Assembly (NCBI GenBank): GCA_030063045.1 | Contig: JAQSEB010000021.1 | Location: 2,232,001-2,296,000, forward strand | Source: Pratylenchus scribneri | Lineage: Eukaryota > Nematoda > Chromadorea > Rhabditida > Pratylenchidae | Direction of reading: 5' to 3' | DNA length: 64,000 nt | Part shown: positions 37,901 to 49,626 of the stretch, in pieces | Numbering within the stretch: position 1 is the stretch's first letter | Layout of the letters: each line of letters opens with the position of its first letter | Program-made: the position numbers and the translations under genes | Notes under the pieces: model-generated | Told to the model about the DNA's origin: nothing | The model's input: the letters and a program-made list of their open reading frames with translations, nothing else | Databases searched by the model: none

Positions 37901-38704
37901 TCTCCTCGGTCCAAGTAATTCTGTTGGAATATCAAAACTTGGCCCAATTCCAATGGAGTGCATTTTCGGCTTCAATGTTTTTGTTGTTCACCGTTTCCAT
38001 GGTTTGCTTCTATTCATTGGTCAGTGTTGTGATGCATCGATCCTCGGCTCTTCTTTTCAATATTTCTGTGCTCACCGCCGATTTCTATTCACTTTTGGCC
38101 GGCGTTTTTGTATTTGGCCAAAAGGTTTGGAGAATATTTTTTTTTCTATTGAAAATGGGTGACAAATTTTTTCTATATTTTTAGATTGTATTTTTTTGCT
38201 AAAATTAAAAATAATTACATGAAAAATGTTAATTAATTTATATTTTACTTTTTAATTATTTCCGGATGAATGTTTGGATTTAAAAAATTAATACTGAACC
38301 ATAATATAAAACAATTATATTTTAAATTAAAATTATTTATTCTAAAATTATTATTTTGGACTAATAAATATGTTTATTTAATTAAAAATTCTTATGAATG
38401 TAAAATCATCAATTCTGATGGCAAATAATTAGGCCTAAATGTTTTATTATTATTTAAAGATACATTTTATTTTAATTAAATATTTTTTTATAAATTGTTA
38501 ATAAATTTTCAATATTTCCAGTTTGATGCATTCTATTTCATCGCCTTTGTTATCATCATTGTTGGCACACTCATCTACAATTACAGAAGCAATGACCAAA
38601 TGGCAACATCCAATGATGAACAAATTCAACGGATTGAAAAATCAAACGAAGATGACGAAGAAGGCGGAATTTCAAATGAGAATGCCGACGATCAACGATT
38701 TTGA
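34936..38704 (+). CDS. SLC35F1/F2-type nucleotide-sugar-transporter-like membrane protein
   Basis: Member of the drug/metabolite transporter superfamily; the SLC35F1/2/6 substrates are poorly defined, and roles in choline or queuosine-related transport have been proposed for some members. Exons 34936-34941, 35015-35115, 35600-35703, 36275-36462, 36963-37098, 37396-37564, 37860-38124 and 38522-38704 give 383 residues in consistent phase. Family landmarks: LLGQLMSICLCGTAISSQFL, APTAQNLPTYLILMAIYG, WKYLALALIDVEANF, YQFTTITAIQLLDCFTIP, GDLLCLLGTFLYSVANVSEE, MVGLFGFLFSSVQVILLE, ISVLTADFYSLLAGVFVFG. About ten membrane segments, and an acidic cytosolic tail (EDDEEGG). Odd: the first coding exon is only 6 nt (ATG GAG). 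Two introns carry foldback elements. Confidence 0.94.
36514..36797. repeat. Foldback element in SLC35F intron
   Basis: GGTTGCCCCGGAACAAGGAT on the left against ATCGTAACTTCCCGGGCAAC on the right, with AAACCGGAACTC and inverted GGTCGGAATTTCCGACC words inside. No clear target duplication. Confidence 0.65.
37628..37812. repeat. Foldback element in SLC35F intron
   Basis: TACTGTAAATCTTCTATTAG with TGGACCA on the left against TGGTCCA with TTATAATAGAAGATATACGG on the right; AGAGATCCTC and TTAGAGTGGTC words in the arms. Confidence 0.7.
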
Positions 38705-39088
38705 TAAAATTTAAGAAATTTTACATTTTATTTTATTGATCCCTTTTTATTAGATTTTCAGGTCAGAACAAGTAATAATTGCAAATTTTTCCAGTTAAAT
38801 AAATAATAAAAATCCGACAAAAATTTATGGAAATATCCAAAACTAGGAATAAAATAATTCCATTTTTCGTATTTTGAAAAAAAAAAACAGAACAAATTTT
38901 TATTTTTATTCCATAAGGATATATTGGTATCTTAAAATTCTATATATATTTTTTATTATATTATTTTTAAAATTTAATTAGAAATTTTTTGTAAAAATTT
39001 TTTGTTGTACTGGTTAATTAATAGTAAAATTTTTAAAATACATTTTTACACAAATTGAATGAAAAGATAATTAATATTAATTGATAAT

Positions 39089-41684
39089 TTAAAATTTTGT
39101 AGTGGCCAAATTAATTTTTTGGCCATTTGGAGTGGATAGTCCTTTCAAATTTAAATTGACATTTGTTCCAATGGGAGGTGCCGGGCTAATCATGGAATTA
39201 TTCAATGAAGAAATGATGCGAAATAACCAGCCAAAAGTTTTCTTGAAAGCCATTCGGTGATCGCTGCTAAAATGGAAAATATTCAAAATTACAAATTACT
39301 TCCAAATACACATTATTTTTATGATGGTAAAAATTGTAGAATAATTGTAGTCTATTTTATTTTAGGTTTTTGGAAAATTTGATTAAATAGGTTTCAAAAT
39401 GTCAAAATAAGTTTTTTTAAATGCTTTTTGCATTTTTAAAATGAAAATTTCCCTCAAAAAATGCCAAAATAGGTAAAAATAAAAATAGGTCAAAAAAAGA
39501 AATGGCTCAAAAACACTATTTTTATGTTTTTTTTTCATCAAATCTGATATATATTGTAAATTTGCTCCCAATATATTATCAACGCACCTTGTATAATACA
39601 AAAGGATTACTTCCGAATTTGTAGCAAATGAAATGAAGCAGGTTAAACAAAATAATATAAATGATTTCAGTTCTGGCTCCAAATTATCCAACATACGCTG
39701 GCCAATCAACTTTATTAGCCAACCACAAATTTGAATGAGCACAATGAGGCCAAGTGATTTGAAGATAGCTTGCCGGATTGATGATGGTGATGAATTCCCA
39801 CAAACAATTTTAATAATCATCAATAAATAACAAAGAAAAGTGAGCACAGTAAAACAAAGAATGTAATTTGCGGTCGATGGATTACGTTCACCGAATCGGC
39901 TTAAGAAAATTTCGCTAAATTCGTGAAATATTTATATATTCTAACAATTGATTAATAAACTTACACATTTGTTTGTGTTTTAATATCATTGGCAACAATA
40001 AATATCATATATGTTAGGAATATCGCAGGAATTGAAAGTATTGAAGGAAGATAAAATTTGTTTTCTCTCGTTGAGTACCTTTAAATTATGTAATTTATTT
40101 TAAAGAAAACATTTCCGGAATTTTTTTTTTTCAATTCAATCAGAAAACATTTCTAGAAAATGAAAATCAAAATAATTCGGGAATAAAAATCAGAATTCTT
40201 TCCGGAATTAAAATCAAAATTCTTTCCGGAATGAAAATCAGAATTCTTTCCGGAATGAAAATCAGAATTCTTTCCGGAATGAAAATCAGAATTCATTCCG
40301 GAATATAAATCAGAATTCATTCCGGAATGAAAATCAGAATTCATTCCGGAATGTAAATCAGAATTCATTCCGGAATGAAAATCAGAATTCATTCCGGAAT
40401 GTAAATCAGAATTCATTCCGGAATGAAAATCAGAATTCTTTCCGGAATGAAAATCAGAATTCTTTCCGGAATGAAAATCAGAATTCTTTCCGGAAAGAAA
40501 ATCAGAACTCTTTCCGGAAAGAAAATCAGAACTCTTTCCGGAATGAAAATCAGAATTCTTTCCGGACTGAAAATCAGAATTCTTTCCGGAATGAAAATCA
40601 GAATTCTTTCCGGAATGAAAATCAAAATTCGTTCCGGAATGAAAATCAGAATGCTTTCCGGAATAAAAATCAGAATTCTTTCCGGGGAATAAAAATCAGA
40701 ATTTTTCCGGAATGAAAATCAGAATTCTTTCCGGAATGAAAATCAGAATTCTTTCCGGAATGAAAATCAAAATTCTTTCCGGAATGAAAATCAGAATGCT
40801 TTCCGGAATAAAATTCAGAATGCTTTCCGGAATAAAAATCAGAATTCTTTCAGGATTTATTCAATTTACAAAATTAAAAATTACCAAATTGGGAATAAAA
40901 CACTAAGCAATCTGTCCAGCCCAATCAAAAACATCATTGGATGGACACCATAACGTAAACAAACTGGCAAAAATTGAAGCCATAAACCGATGTTGGCGCA
41001 AGTTTGATGCAAATCAGGGATTATATGAAACAAATACGGAACAAAAGTGGACAATTTGGAAAAGAAGCTGAACAAGGAGAAGAGGCCAATAAACAAATGG
41101 CAAGTACTATGAAGTTTTCTATAGAATTGAATTTTTAGATGGAAAATTAATGAAATTTTAAATCTAAAAGCAATATTTGGTATTTTTTTTTTTGAAAAAT
41201 ACCATTTTTAAAAATTATTTATTAAAGGGCTTTTGAATTTTGGTTTTATAAATTGAACCCATTTAAATGGACTAACCGAAAATCAAACGGTTTCTTATTT
41301 TAATTTAAAAAAAATGTCAAATATGCTTAAATCAAATGAGCTCATTTTATTATCAAATATGAAATTCAAAATTCTATATTCCAATTCCTCGTCATTCCTC
41401 CTAGCCCCCTCTGGCAATACCAATTTTTGAAGTGTTTGGAGTTTTCTCAGTTAAAAAATAAAATATATATTCGTAATCCCTGAAATTTGTATCAAAAAAG
41501 GCGTTATGAAATTTTGAGTTTAGCATTGATGTTCTCAAGAAATAGAAAAATTTTTACAATTCATTCTTCCATTGACCAACCTATGTTTAATTGTTATGTA
41601 GAAGAGGGCGCCAAAAAGGATCACTCCGATAATATCTGATAGAACTAGCAAAGTGTACAACACAGTAAAATATGTTGAATCCAT
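39089..41684 (-). CDS. Serpentine chemoreceptor, srsx-like, 314 aa
   Basis: Seven-transmembrane receptor of the kind nematodes use for chemosensation; ligand unknown. Exons 41581-41684, 40885-41106, 39965-40078, 39588-39914 and 39089-39266 join in phase to 314 residues, the usual length. The start ATG (41682-41684) leads directly into TM1 (TVLYTLLVLSDIIGVILFGA). TM3 ends in GLDRLLSVLFPIW, which takes the place of the DRY motif and is typical of srsx. TM4 is in LPSILSIPAIFLTYMIF, TM5 in ILCFTVLTFLCYLLMII, and the C-terminal tail starts SSDHRMAFKKTFG, like srsx tails. The intron 40079-40884 is almost filled by the 24-bp minisatellite. A similar receptor follows upstream, so this may be a small tandem family. 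Confidence 0.87.
40185..40860. repeat. 24-bp minisatellite array B (intron)
   Basis: About 27 units of TTTCCGGAATGAAAATCAGA plus ATTC. At 40280-40415, units with ATTCATTCCGG alternate with TAAATCAG variants. The array sits in the srsx-like gene's intron. Orientation is the same as arrays A, E and F. Confidence 0.97.
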
Positions 41685-42531
41685 TCGAAAATAGAATTTG
41701 AATTAAAGCAAAAATTTTTATCGAAAAAATTTTTAGAATGAGAGTGGGAGACGGAAAAATGTGCCACATTAATAAACATACACCCATAAATTAATATTTC
41801 TTATTCGAAATTAGGCTAAATAAAAAATTAAATTACCACTTTCACTTTTCTTAAAAATTCGCACTTTTTCACGGCTGAATTTTTGCAGAATTGCCTTCTA
41901 TAAAATTTAATTAAATAAATTCTAGACACTATAATTATTTTTATTAATGATTTTGCATAAATATTTTGTAGTCCAAAATTAGTTAAATACTTATCTAGCT
42001 AATTTTGGAAATCTCGGCTTTTAAATTGGTATCTAATTGAGAAAATGGCTCATTCAATTTAGCAGGGTCTATATTTAGTCTATAAAATTTTAATAATAGA
42101 ATTGTTAAAAAATAAAAATCAAACAGTTTTTAGCTTAGCGTTATTAATTTTTGATCATTTCTTTTTTCTTATTTATAATTGAAATTAAATAGATTAAATC
42201 GATCATCTCAAGTCGCTTGAGCCTATTCAAAATAAACTAGGTTTCCAGAAAGCCGATATTCACAAAATTAGCTAGATGAGTTCTAAAAATCCACAGGGAA
42301 GATTCCCAAAATAATAAACCAGGACCTGAATCAATAACTTCCGAATCAAAATTAAATGTAACATGCATACATATATGAAAAATGGATGAATATATAGAAA
42401 AAATTATTCACTGGGACAATGCCCCATCTTAATTTGACATTTTCTCTTAATTATTTATAATTTTTATTATTTTTATTGTTTTATTCAATTTTATTAGACT
42501 TAAGAATTGTACAATTTTCAATTATGCTTTA
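41685..42531. other. Intergenic between the two receptor genes
   Basis: A/T-rich sequence with no gene, no clear repeat and no motif I can name. It should hold the promoter of the 39089-41684 receptor. Confidence 0.5.
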
Positions 42532-45500
42532 TCAAGTAATTGTTTCAACAAATGTAATTTTCCTCATTCTCTCATTCCTCGCTGCTGCCGATGGCTTTCT
42601 TTCTGTATTGAAAATGCTGCTTCTGCGTCCCATACTAGTATTAGTATAGTTTCGGGTTTGAGTGGGCTCCGAAAATCGTATCGATCTTTCGCAATTTTCA
42701 CTTTTGTTATTCTGCACTCTTGTTGCAGCTCCAGTTTGAAGAACAACACTTTTTGTAGTATTTGAGGTTTCTGTTATAAAATTTTAAAATTAAATGATGA
42801 TAGATGCCTCTGGGCTATATCCAAATCCACCCAAAGTTACGATAACTAATAAATTTCGCAAAAAAATCCGAAGGCATCCAAAATTCAAATATATACAGAA
42901 AATTTTTCGAATTTATTTTTAATTAATTGAACAATAAGGATGAATTTATTACAATAAATACACTTTTTTTTGTTAATTTTTACCACTCATCACTGTTCCT
43001 GATTTCCCTGACCTTTATTTTTATTAAAATCATGAATGGAAATGAGGTCTTTATAATGTTGCTAAGCTATAAATATTCTTTACCAATAGAAATGGAAATA
43101 TTTTGCTTATTTCTAATTCACAGAAATGATACATAATTTAATATAAAATACAGCCAAAAATGCAAATTTCTAACATCTATTCGGATCATTTAGTTTTTTG
43201 CCATTATAATTTTATAATTGATGTACAAAAGTTTAATAAAAATTTTTTACTTAACTTTTCTAAAAAAATTGCTTGACATACCGATACTTAGGTAATTAAA
43301 ATTTTTTAATGAAATTTTTTGATGCTTCGAAATTTTGGGATGATCTTCCCATTAACTAACTTGTCGAAAAAATTCGCCAAAGGATGGCGGTATGAGCAAG
43401 TGCCGAACAAATGGCACAAAATGAGTAGGAAATTGAGCGGAATGCACCGACATAAACCGAAACGTTGATACCCAAAAATGTGGTCAGCACGAAATTCACC
43501 AAATTTGGAAGCAAATCCAACGTAAATTCAAAAATGACCACCCAAAGTGCCAAAAGATCTCCCTAAAATATAAATTTTAAGTAAATTTATTTATTATAAA
43601 GTCATTTTCATTTTGTACCATTTTACGTGAACGATTCGCATTACTTGACCCTGAATTTTTCTCAATACGTCGGCGATAGGCAAAAAGGACAAATAGGAAA
43701 GCAGAGCCGGTGAGAAAATTTGGCAGGGCAACGGCCAAACGATTGACGGCATAAATTAGGCGAGAGGCATCGGAAGTTAGGCAGCCGAAGGAAATGCACT
43801 CTTAAAAGTGGGAAGCAATAAAAAAAGGATATAAATTATAAATTTTCTAAGGCGATGATTAAATAATCCGTTAAAATTTTTAGAATTTTTCTATTTCTAT
43901 CTCTAAATTTTAACCTCCACCAAGGAGTGAGTTTCTATTTCCTATTGAGAAGGTTTTGAGAATTGGGTGGAAGGTGGTTATCAAACAAACTCTAGGGTCC
44001 TCTTTACATTGCCGTCTTAGAGTCTACTATTCTATTGAGCAGTATCTTCATTTTCGTCGACTTTTCTCTTGGTCATTTTTTGTTTTTGTTTTTGGTGATG
44101 GCTTCCTTAAGCATAACAAGATGATTATTTTGAACTTAAGATTTAGAATAACTTAGCCTAGATATTTTGTAAAATTTTGGACTATCCTTGGCTTCAAATC
44201 TTCTCTCAAACATGACAATTTTGACGAATTTTTGAGTAAATTCTAAATTAAAATTAATTTCTGACTACTTGATATTTTTTCATTGTTAAATCATAAAAGA
44301 ATAGTAAATTTTAAGCGAAGAAAAATTTAAAAATAAAATGGTTAAAACCGACCGGGCACTTCCTTTGTCGGCTTTTGCGATAAATTAACACCAAAATTCA
44401 TGGCGAATAAGCCGAAAACGGCGGCACCGCTGGTGGCAGCCAATCCAAATTTGGTCAATTTGCGCATATAAATCGATGGTAAAAGGACGATGAGAAGCCG
44501 ATCAAGCGAGAGGAAAAGAACCGAAATGGGTGTGGCTGGAATCAAAGAGCCTGGGAATAGGCCGGACCAGAAAATCAATTGGGTTGGACTGATGTCAGGT
44601 AGGGAGGGCATTAGTTGAAAGAAAAGCAAAATGCAATATTGGGCAAATAGGGCCAAACAGCAGAGCAAAAGCGAGATGAGGTAAACTGTGAAAATTTATT
44701 GAAATGAATATTTTAATTTTGTGTAATAAATAAATTTTTAAATAAATATTAACTTGTATTATCACTTATCAGTTAATAGCTCTGGATTTGCAAGTTAATT
44801 AGAAAAAATAATGAATTTGATTGGAAATAACAAAAAAGTTATGGCCAAAAATGCATGCCAAATAAATCAATTGCATTGTTTTTTTTCACTTTTTGGTTAT
44901 AATTTATCGGCTTATTATATTTGATTAAATGTTTTGATAACAGTTTAAGCCAAAGATATTAAAGTTTAATTAAAAGCTTAAAAGATTTTTAAAATTTTCT
45001 TTGTGAACAAGATTTCTGATTTTCATTCCGGAAAGAATTCTGATTTTCATTCCGGAAAGAATTCTGATTTTCATTCCGGAAAGAATTCTGATTTTCATTC
45101 CGGAAAGAATTCTGATTTTCATTCCGGTAAGATTTCTGATTTTCATTCCGGAAAGAATTCTGATTTTCATTCCGGAAAGAATTCTGATTTTCGTTCCGGA
45201 AAGAATTCTGATTTTCATTCCGGAAAGATTTCTGATTTTCATTCCGGAAAGAATTCTGATTTTCATTCCGGAATGAATTCTGATTTTCATTCAGGAAAGA
45301 ATTCTGATTTTCATTCAGGAAAGAATTCTGATTTTCATTCCGGAAAGAATTCTGATTTTCATTCCGGAAAGAATTCTGATTTTCATTCAGGAAAGAATTC
45401 TGATTTTCATTCAGGAAAGAATTCTGATTTTCATTCCGGAAAGATTTCTGATTTTCATTCAATTATCTATTAGTCAACAAAAATTTAACTCGTTTCCTAA

Positions 45501-45697
45501 TTCCAATTCCAATCTACTAAATAAAATTTGCTAAACTGACCAAGCAATGATGGCGAACATTCAAAATTTCTTTGTTTTTTAAGCATCCATAGAAGGTGAA
45601 GGGCAAAGCAAATTATTAGAGCGGAGGCAATTGAGATGAACAAAATTAGGGCATATTGAAAAAGGGAATACCAAGAACCAGATTGTACCATCTCCAT
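42532..45697 (-). CDS. Serpentine (7TM) receptor, srsx-like, 370 aa
   Basis: Exons 45541-45697, 44353-44685, 43619-43800, 43361-43562 and 42532-42770 join in phase to 370 residues. Membrane segments can be followed: SLFQYALILFISIASALIICFALHL (TM1), LISLLLCCLALFAQYCILLFFQ (TM2), a TM3 ending in SLDRLLIVLLPS, TM4 GLAATSGAAVFGLFAM, TM5 ALPNFLTGSAFLFVLFAY, TM6 LLALWVVIFEFTLDLLP, TM7 SISYSFCAICSALAHTAIL. ECISFGCLTSD in the second extracellular loop fits srsx. The cytosolic tail is about 80 residues, rich in Ser, Thr and Arg. It lies head-to-tail with the 39089-41684 receptor and shares its LDRLL motif, consistent with an old duplication. Intron 44686-45540 contains a 24-bp minisatellite. Confidence 0.83.
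45010..45470. repeat. 24-bp minisatellite array C (intron, opposite orientation)
   Basis: About 19 units reading AATTCTGATTTTCATTCCGG plus AAAG, the reverse complement of arrays A, B, E and F. Variants with CATTCAGG and with AAGATTTCTG alternate. Confidence 0.97.
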
Positions 45698-47086
45698 AAA
45701 AGACCAAAATATTAGGAAATAATTCCAAATTTGGATAAAAAATTATTTGAGTTTTGATTGGAGTTGGTGTAGATGGGTCGTCCTATACAATTAAGAAATT
45801 AATGCATAGATTGCATGATTCTTGATTGGTAAGGACAAATTCTATTGAGAGCAGAAAAATATAATATAAAAATTTATGCGCGATTCTTCGAAATTTGTAA
45901 AGCAAACAACAAATTTCCAAGGAGACCAAAAAAATTCACAGGAAACACGCAAAGTGAATTTAGTTATTGAATAAATGAAGGAAAGATATTTGCCCAAAAC
46001 TTTAAGAGGAATATTTGTTTGTTAAAATTAAAGATTGTGGCAAATAATCAAATCGGAGGATGGATGATAGAATGGGATAATTAAATTTTATGGAATTGCC
46101 AACCAAATTCTCTTTCCTATTGCCCTTATTTGACCAACTATTAATAGCTAATTTGATTTAAAAAAACTGACATGAATGAGGTAGTTAATTTTGTAGAAAT
46201 TAACTTTAATATGATGAACGAAAAGGTACACGATTAAAGTAAGGCATATCTTATTTCTGTTGTACTTATTTTGATCAGTGATCAAAAAATGATAAAACAA
46301 TAATATGAAGCATTTTGCATTTACTTATTGGGTGGACAAAAAAAAATAAAAATATTTCTACTATTTTGGTAAAATTGTTATTTTTGAGTAAATTCTAAAT
46401 AAAATTAAAATCAAAATTTTTTATAGCTAATATGTGTACAATTTCTCTTTAATTTGAGAGCAAAATTGTTTCCTTATTGGTAGCGAAAAAATGGGGATGG
46501 GGAATGTCCCAAAAGACTGTTTTTCTCGAGTGACAAAAAACTTCCCTTATAGGGATCATGCGAAAGTAGAAATTTTAATTCGAAGAAATAGTTTAAATTT
46601 AAAAAATTTATATGGGAAATTTTTCAAATATATTCTTAGAAAAAAATATACTGTTATTCGCACTTATCAATAAAGTTTAGTATTTTGATGGGAAAATTTA
46701 ATTTCTAATTAAATTATTTCCAGTAATTAATTTGAGTCAAAAGGTCAAATATATCTTCAAAACCTATTTATTAATCTTCTATCCAATTTTTATTAAATTT
46801 TTAATTCCCAATTCCCACAATTATATAATTTTAAGTTCTAATTAGTCGACGTCAACTGATTATTTCCATGAAATATTCACAAAAAATATTTTTTTTAATT
46901 ATTAAAAAGCAAATAAAAAAAATTTATTTATTGAATTAGAGAGATCAATTATTTTTAAAATTTGAGCAATTTATAAAAATAAATCATTTTTTCGATAGGT
47001 CATTTTTATTATTTTGGCAATGTTCAATTCCATAGTCCATCTCATCAGCAATCTATAATAATTGCAGTTTTTATCAAAATTTTATT
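45698..47086. other. Intergenic, no recognised feature
   Basis: A/T-rich sequence upstream of the 42532-45697 receptor. I see no gene, repeat array or mobile element. It probably contains that receptor's promoter. Confidence 0.5.
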
Positions 47087-48976
47087 TTATTTTGAATTTT
47101 TAACCTCATAAATTGGTTCAGTAATATTAAGTATTATTGGGCTGTCGAATATTTGTTTTGTGTTGTTGTCTGCATTCCTTTCAGAAAAATCATCATACAA
47201 AGCGACCTGTTGCTGGAAAAATAATAACAAGAATGGCTTCAAATTTACTTTTAAAATTTTTTTACTTATTTCTGCTTTTCTATGAATTAAATTTTTTATA
47301 AAGTATTTGATTCTCTTTCCGGAATAAATTCTGATTATCATTCCGGTAAGAATTATTCTGATTTTCATTCCGGAAAGAATTCTGATTTTCATTTCGGAAA
47401 GAATTCTGATTTTCATTCCGGAAAGAATTCTGATTTTCATTCCGGAAACAATTCTGATTTTCATTCCGGAAAGAATTCTGATTTTCATTCCGGAATTCTG
47501 ATTTTTATTCCGGAAAGAATTCTGATTTTCATTCCGAAATGAATTCTGATTTTCATTCCGGAAAGAATTCTGATTTTCATTCCGGAAAGAATTCTGATTT
47601 TTATTCCGGAAAGAATTCTGATTTTCATTCCGAAATGAATTCTAATTTTCATTCCGGTAAGAATTATTCTGATTTTTATTCCGGAAAGAATTCTGATTTT
47701 CATTCCGGAAAGAATTCTGATTTTTATTCCGGAAAGAATTCTGATTTTCATTCCGGAAAGAATTCTGATTTTCATTCCAGAAAGAATTCTGATTTTCATT
47801 CCGGAAAGAATTCTGATTTTCATTCCGGAATTCTGATTTTTATTCCGGAAAGAATTCTGATTTTCATTCCGAAATGAATTCTGATTTTCATTCCGGAAAG
47901 AATTCTGATTTTCATTCCGGAAAGAATTCTGATTTTTATTCCGGAAAGAATTCTGATTTTCATTCCGAAATGAATTCTAATTTTCATTCCGGTAAGAATT
48001 ATTCTGATTTTTATTCCGGAAAGAATTCTGATTTTCATTCCGGAAAGAATTCTGATTTTTATTCCGGAAAGAATTCTGATTTTCATTCCGGAAAGAATTC
48101 TGATTTTTATTCCGGAAAGAATTCTGATTTTCATTCCGGAAAGAATTCTGATTTTCATTCCGGAAAGAATTCTGATTTTCATTCCGGAAAGAATTCTGAT
48201 TTTCATTCCGGAAAGAATTCTGATTTTCATTCCGGAAAGAGTTTTCAATTACTTTGCTGAAGAGATTTAGTTCTTTTTTATTTGAATTAAAAGTTTAACC
48301 TGATTAAACAGAATAGCCGAAGGATTTGCGGCCATTGAAACATTAATGAATGATCTGCTCGCAGATCTCATCCGTTCTTTAGCTCGGTACACTTCTTCGT
48401 TAAATCCTCGATTCCTTTGATGTTCTCCAAAAAAGCAGCAAATATAGCGAAACAAAAAATTGCGAAAGAGCTACAAAGTTATAAATTATTGATAAATTAA
48501 TTCAATCTATAATTTTTCGTGCTATAACTTTTTCGAGTTACCAATTTAATTTTTCGATATTTTAAATTATTCCGAGAAAATTAATTAATATAGAATTTTG
48601 TAGATTTAGGAGAATTATCATATATTTTTTCACTTCGGACCTAAAAACAGTTAATACTGTGTAAAATTTAAGAAATTTTTATTACTAAACAAGGACAATT
48701 TAAAACCTGAGGATATGCGCAAAACAGTGCCATCACAGCCACCCATCCAAACAACAAACATAGCCCCAACACAAATATCCTATGTTGTTTTTCCACTTCA
48801 TAAGCCGCAGGTGCCAATTCATCCGCTTCCATTCGTAAAAGCAAATAAATAAAACTTATTTGGCTTAAAGCTTTGGCCGAATAATTATAAAAATTGATTA
48901 TCGTCGAGACTAATGGTGGCAGCGGCTCTGGCGGAAATCCCCCAAAGCACATTCTTTTCTCCTCATTCCCATTCAT
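47087..48976 (-). CDS. Small two-transmembrane protein of unknown function
   Basis: Three exons (48707-48976, 48300-48470, 47087-47212) join in phase to about 188 residues if the ATG at 48974-48976 is used. The frame is also open further upstream, so an earlier exon is possible. A first hydrophobic stretch (VSTIINFYNYSAKALSQISF) is moderate; the second is strong (FVLGLCLLFGWVAVMALFC) and runs on to LFRNFLFRYICCFF. The remainder is polar and ends in EPIYEVKNSK. I recognise no family. It could be a diverged or truncated receptor end. Intron 47213-48299 is almost entirely 24-bp minisatellite. Confidence 0.6.
47315..48243. repeat. 24-bp minisatellite array D with higher-order structure (intron)
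   Basis: About 38 units reading AATTCTGATTTTCATTCCGG plus AAAG. A block beginning near 47494 with a truncated unit and the variants CCGAAATG and CGGTAAGAATTATTC is repeated almost exactly from about 47829, a period of 335 bp (14 units minus 1 base). Confidence 0.95.
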
Positions 48977-49626
48977 CCCATTCCATTCCAACTCATTCTC
49001 ATTTATATCCGCTTTTTTATCCAGCCGGCAGCAGAGGAAATTACGTCAAAGTCATGAGGCATAGACAAAAAAATGTGAGGGAATAATTAGGCTTTACTGC
49101 TGCTGCCAGCTTCCATTTTCCTAGTTCTCATTTGCTTTTATTATTAAGAGGATTTTTCTTTGTTCTTATGTATCCAAGTGAAAGTGAAGCAATCAATACT
49201 CTGGCTTCTGGCCTACTTTTTATAGCCCCAAATTAGTTCCATAAATTTGTCGAATAAAATAAATAAAAAGAAAAATGCCTAATGAAAAAATTATTTATCA
49301 CACAAGATTGCAGAAATATTCTAGAAATTTTCTATAAAAAAATTTCTGGTAAAGTTTGAATTAATGGTTAAGTTTTCTAGGACCGTCTCTTTGGCATTCA
49401 TTAATTGCCCATTGGCTTGATTCATGAATTTAAAATATTATAAATTGATTTTTTATCACAAATTTATGGCAAAATTCTAAATCAAGCAAGAAATTTCATG
49501 TTCTTATTTTTTGATATGTAAAAATTAAAATTAATTTTAAATAATTTCAGAAATTTGTTGTAAATTCCATTTCATTTTATATTTCATTTTCAGTCATTTT
49601 TCAATTCTTCTTCAAATTTGAAGACG
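48977..49626. other. Intergenic, no recognised feature
   Basis: A/T-rich spacer between two minus-strand genes. The block 49016-49050 (CAGCCGGCAGCAGAGG) is less A/T-rich and could belong to an upstream exon or promoter of the small two-TM gene. Confidence 0.4.
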
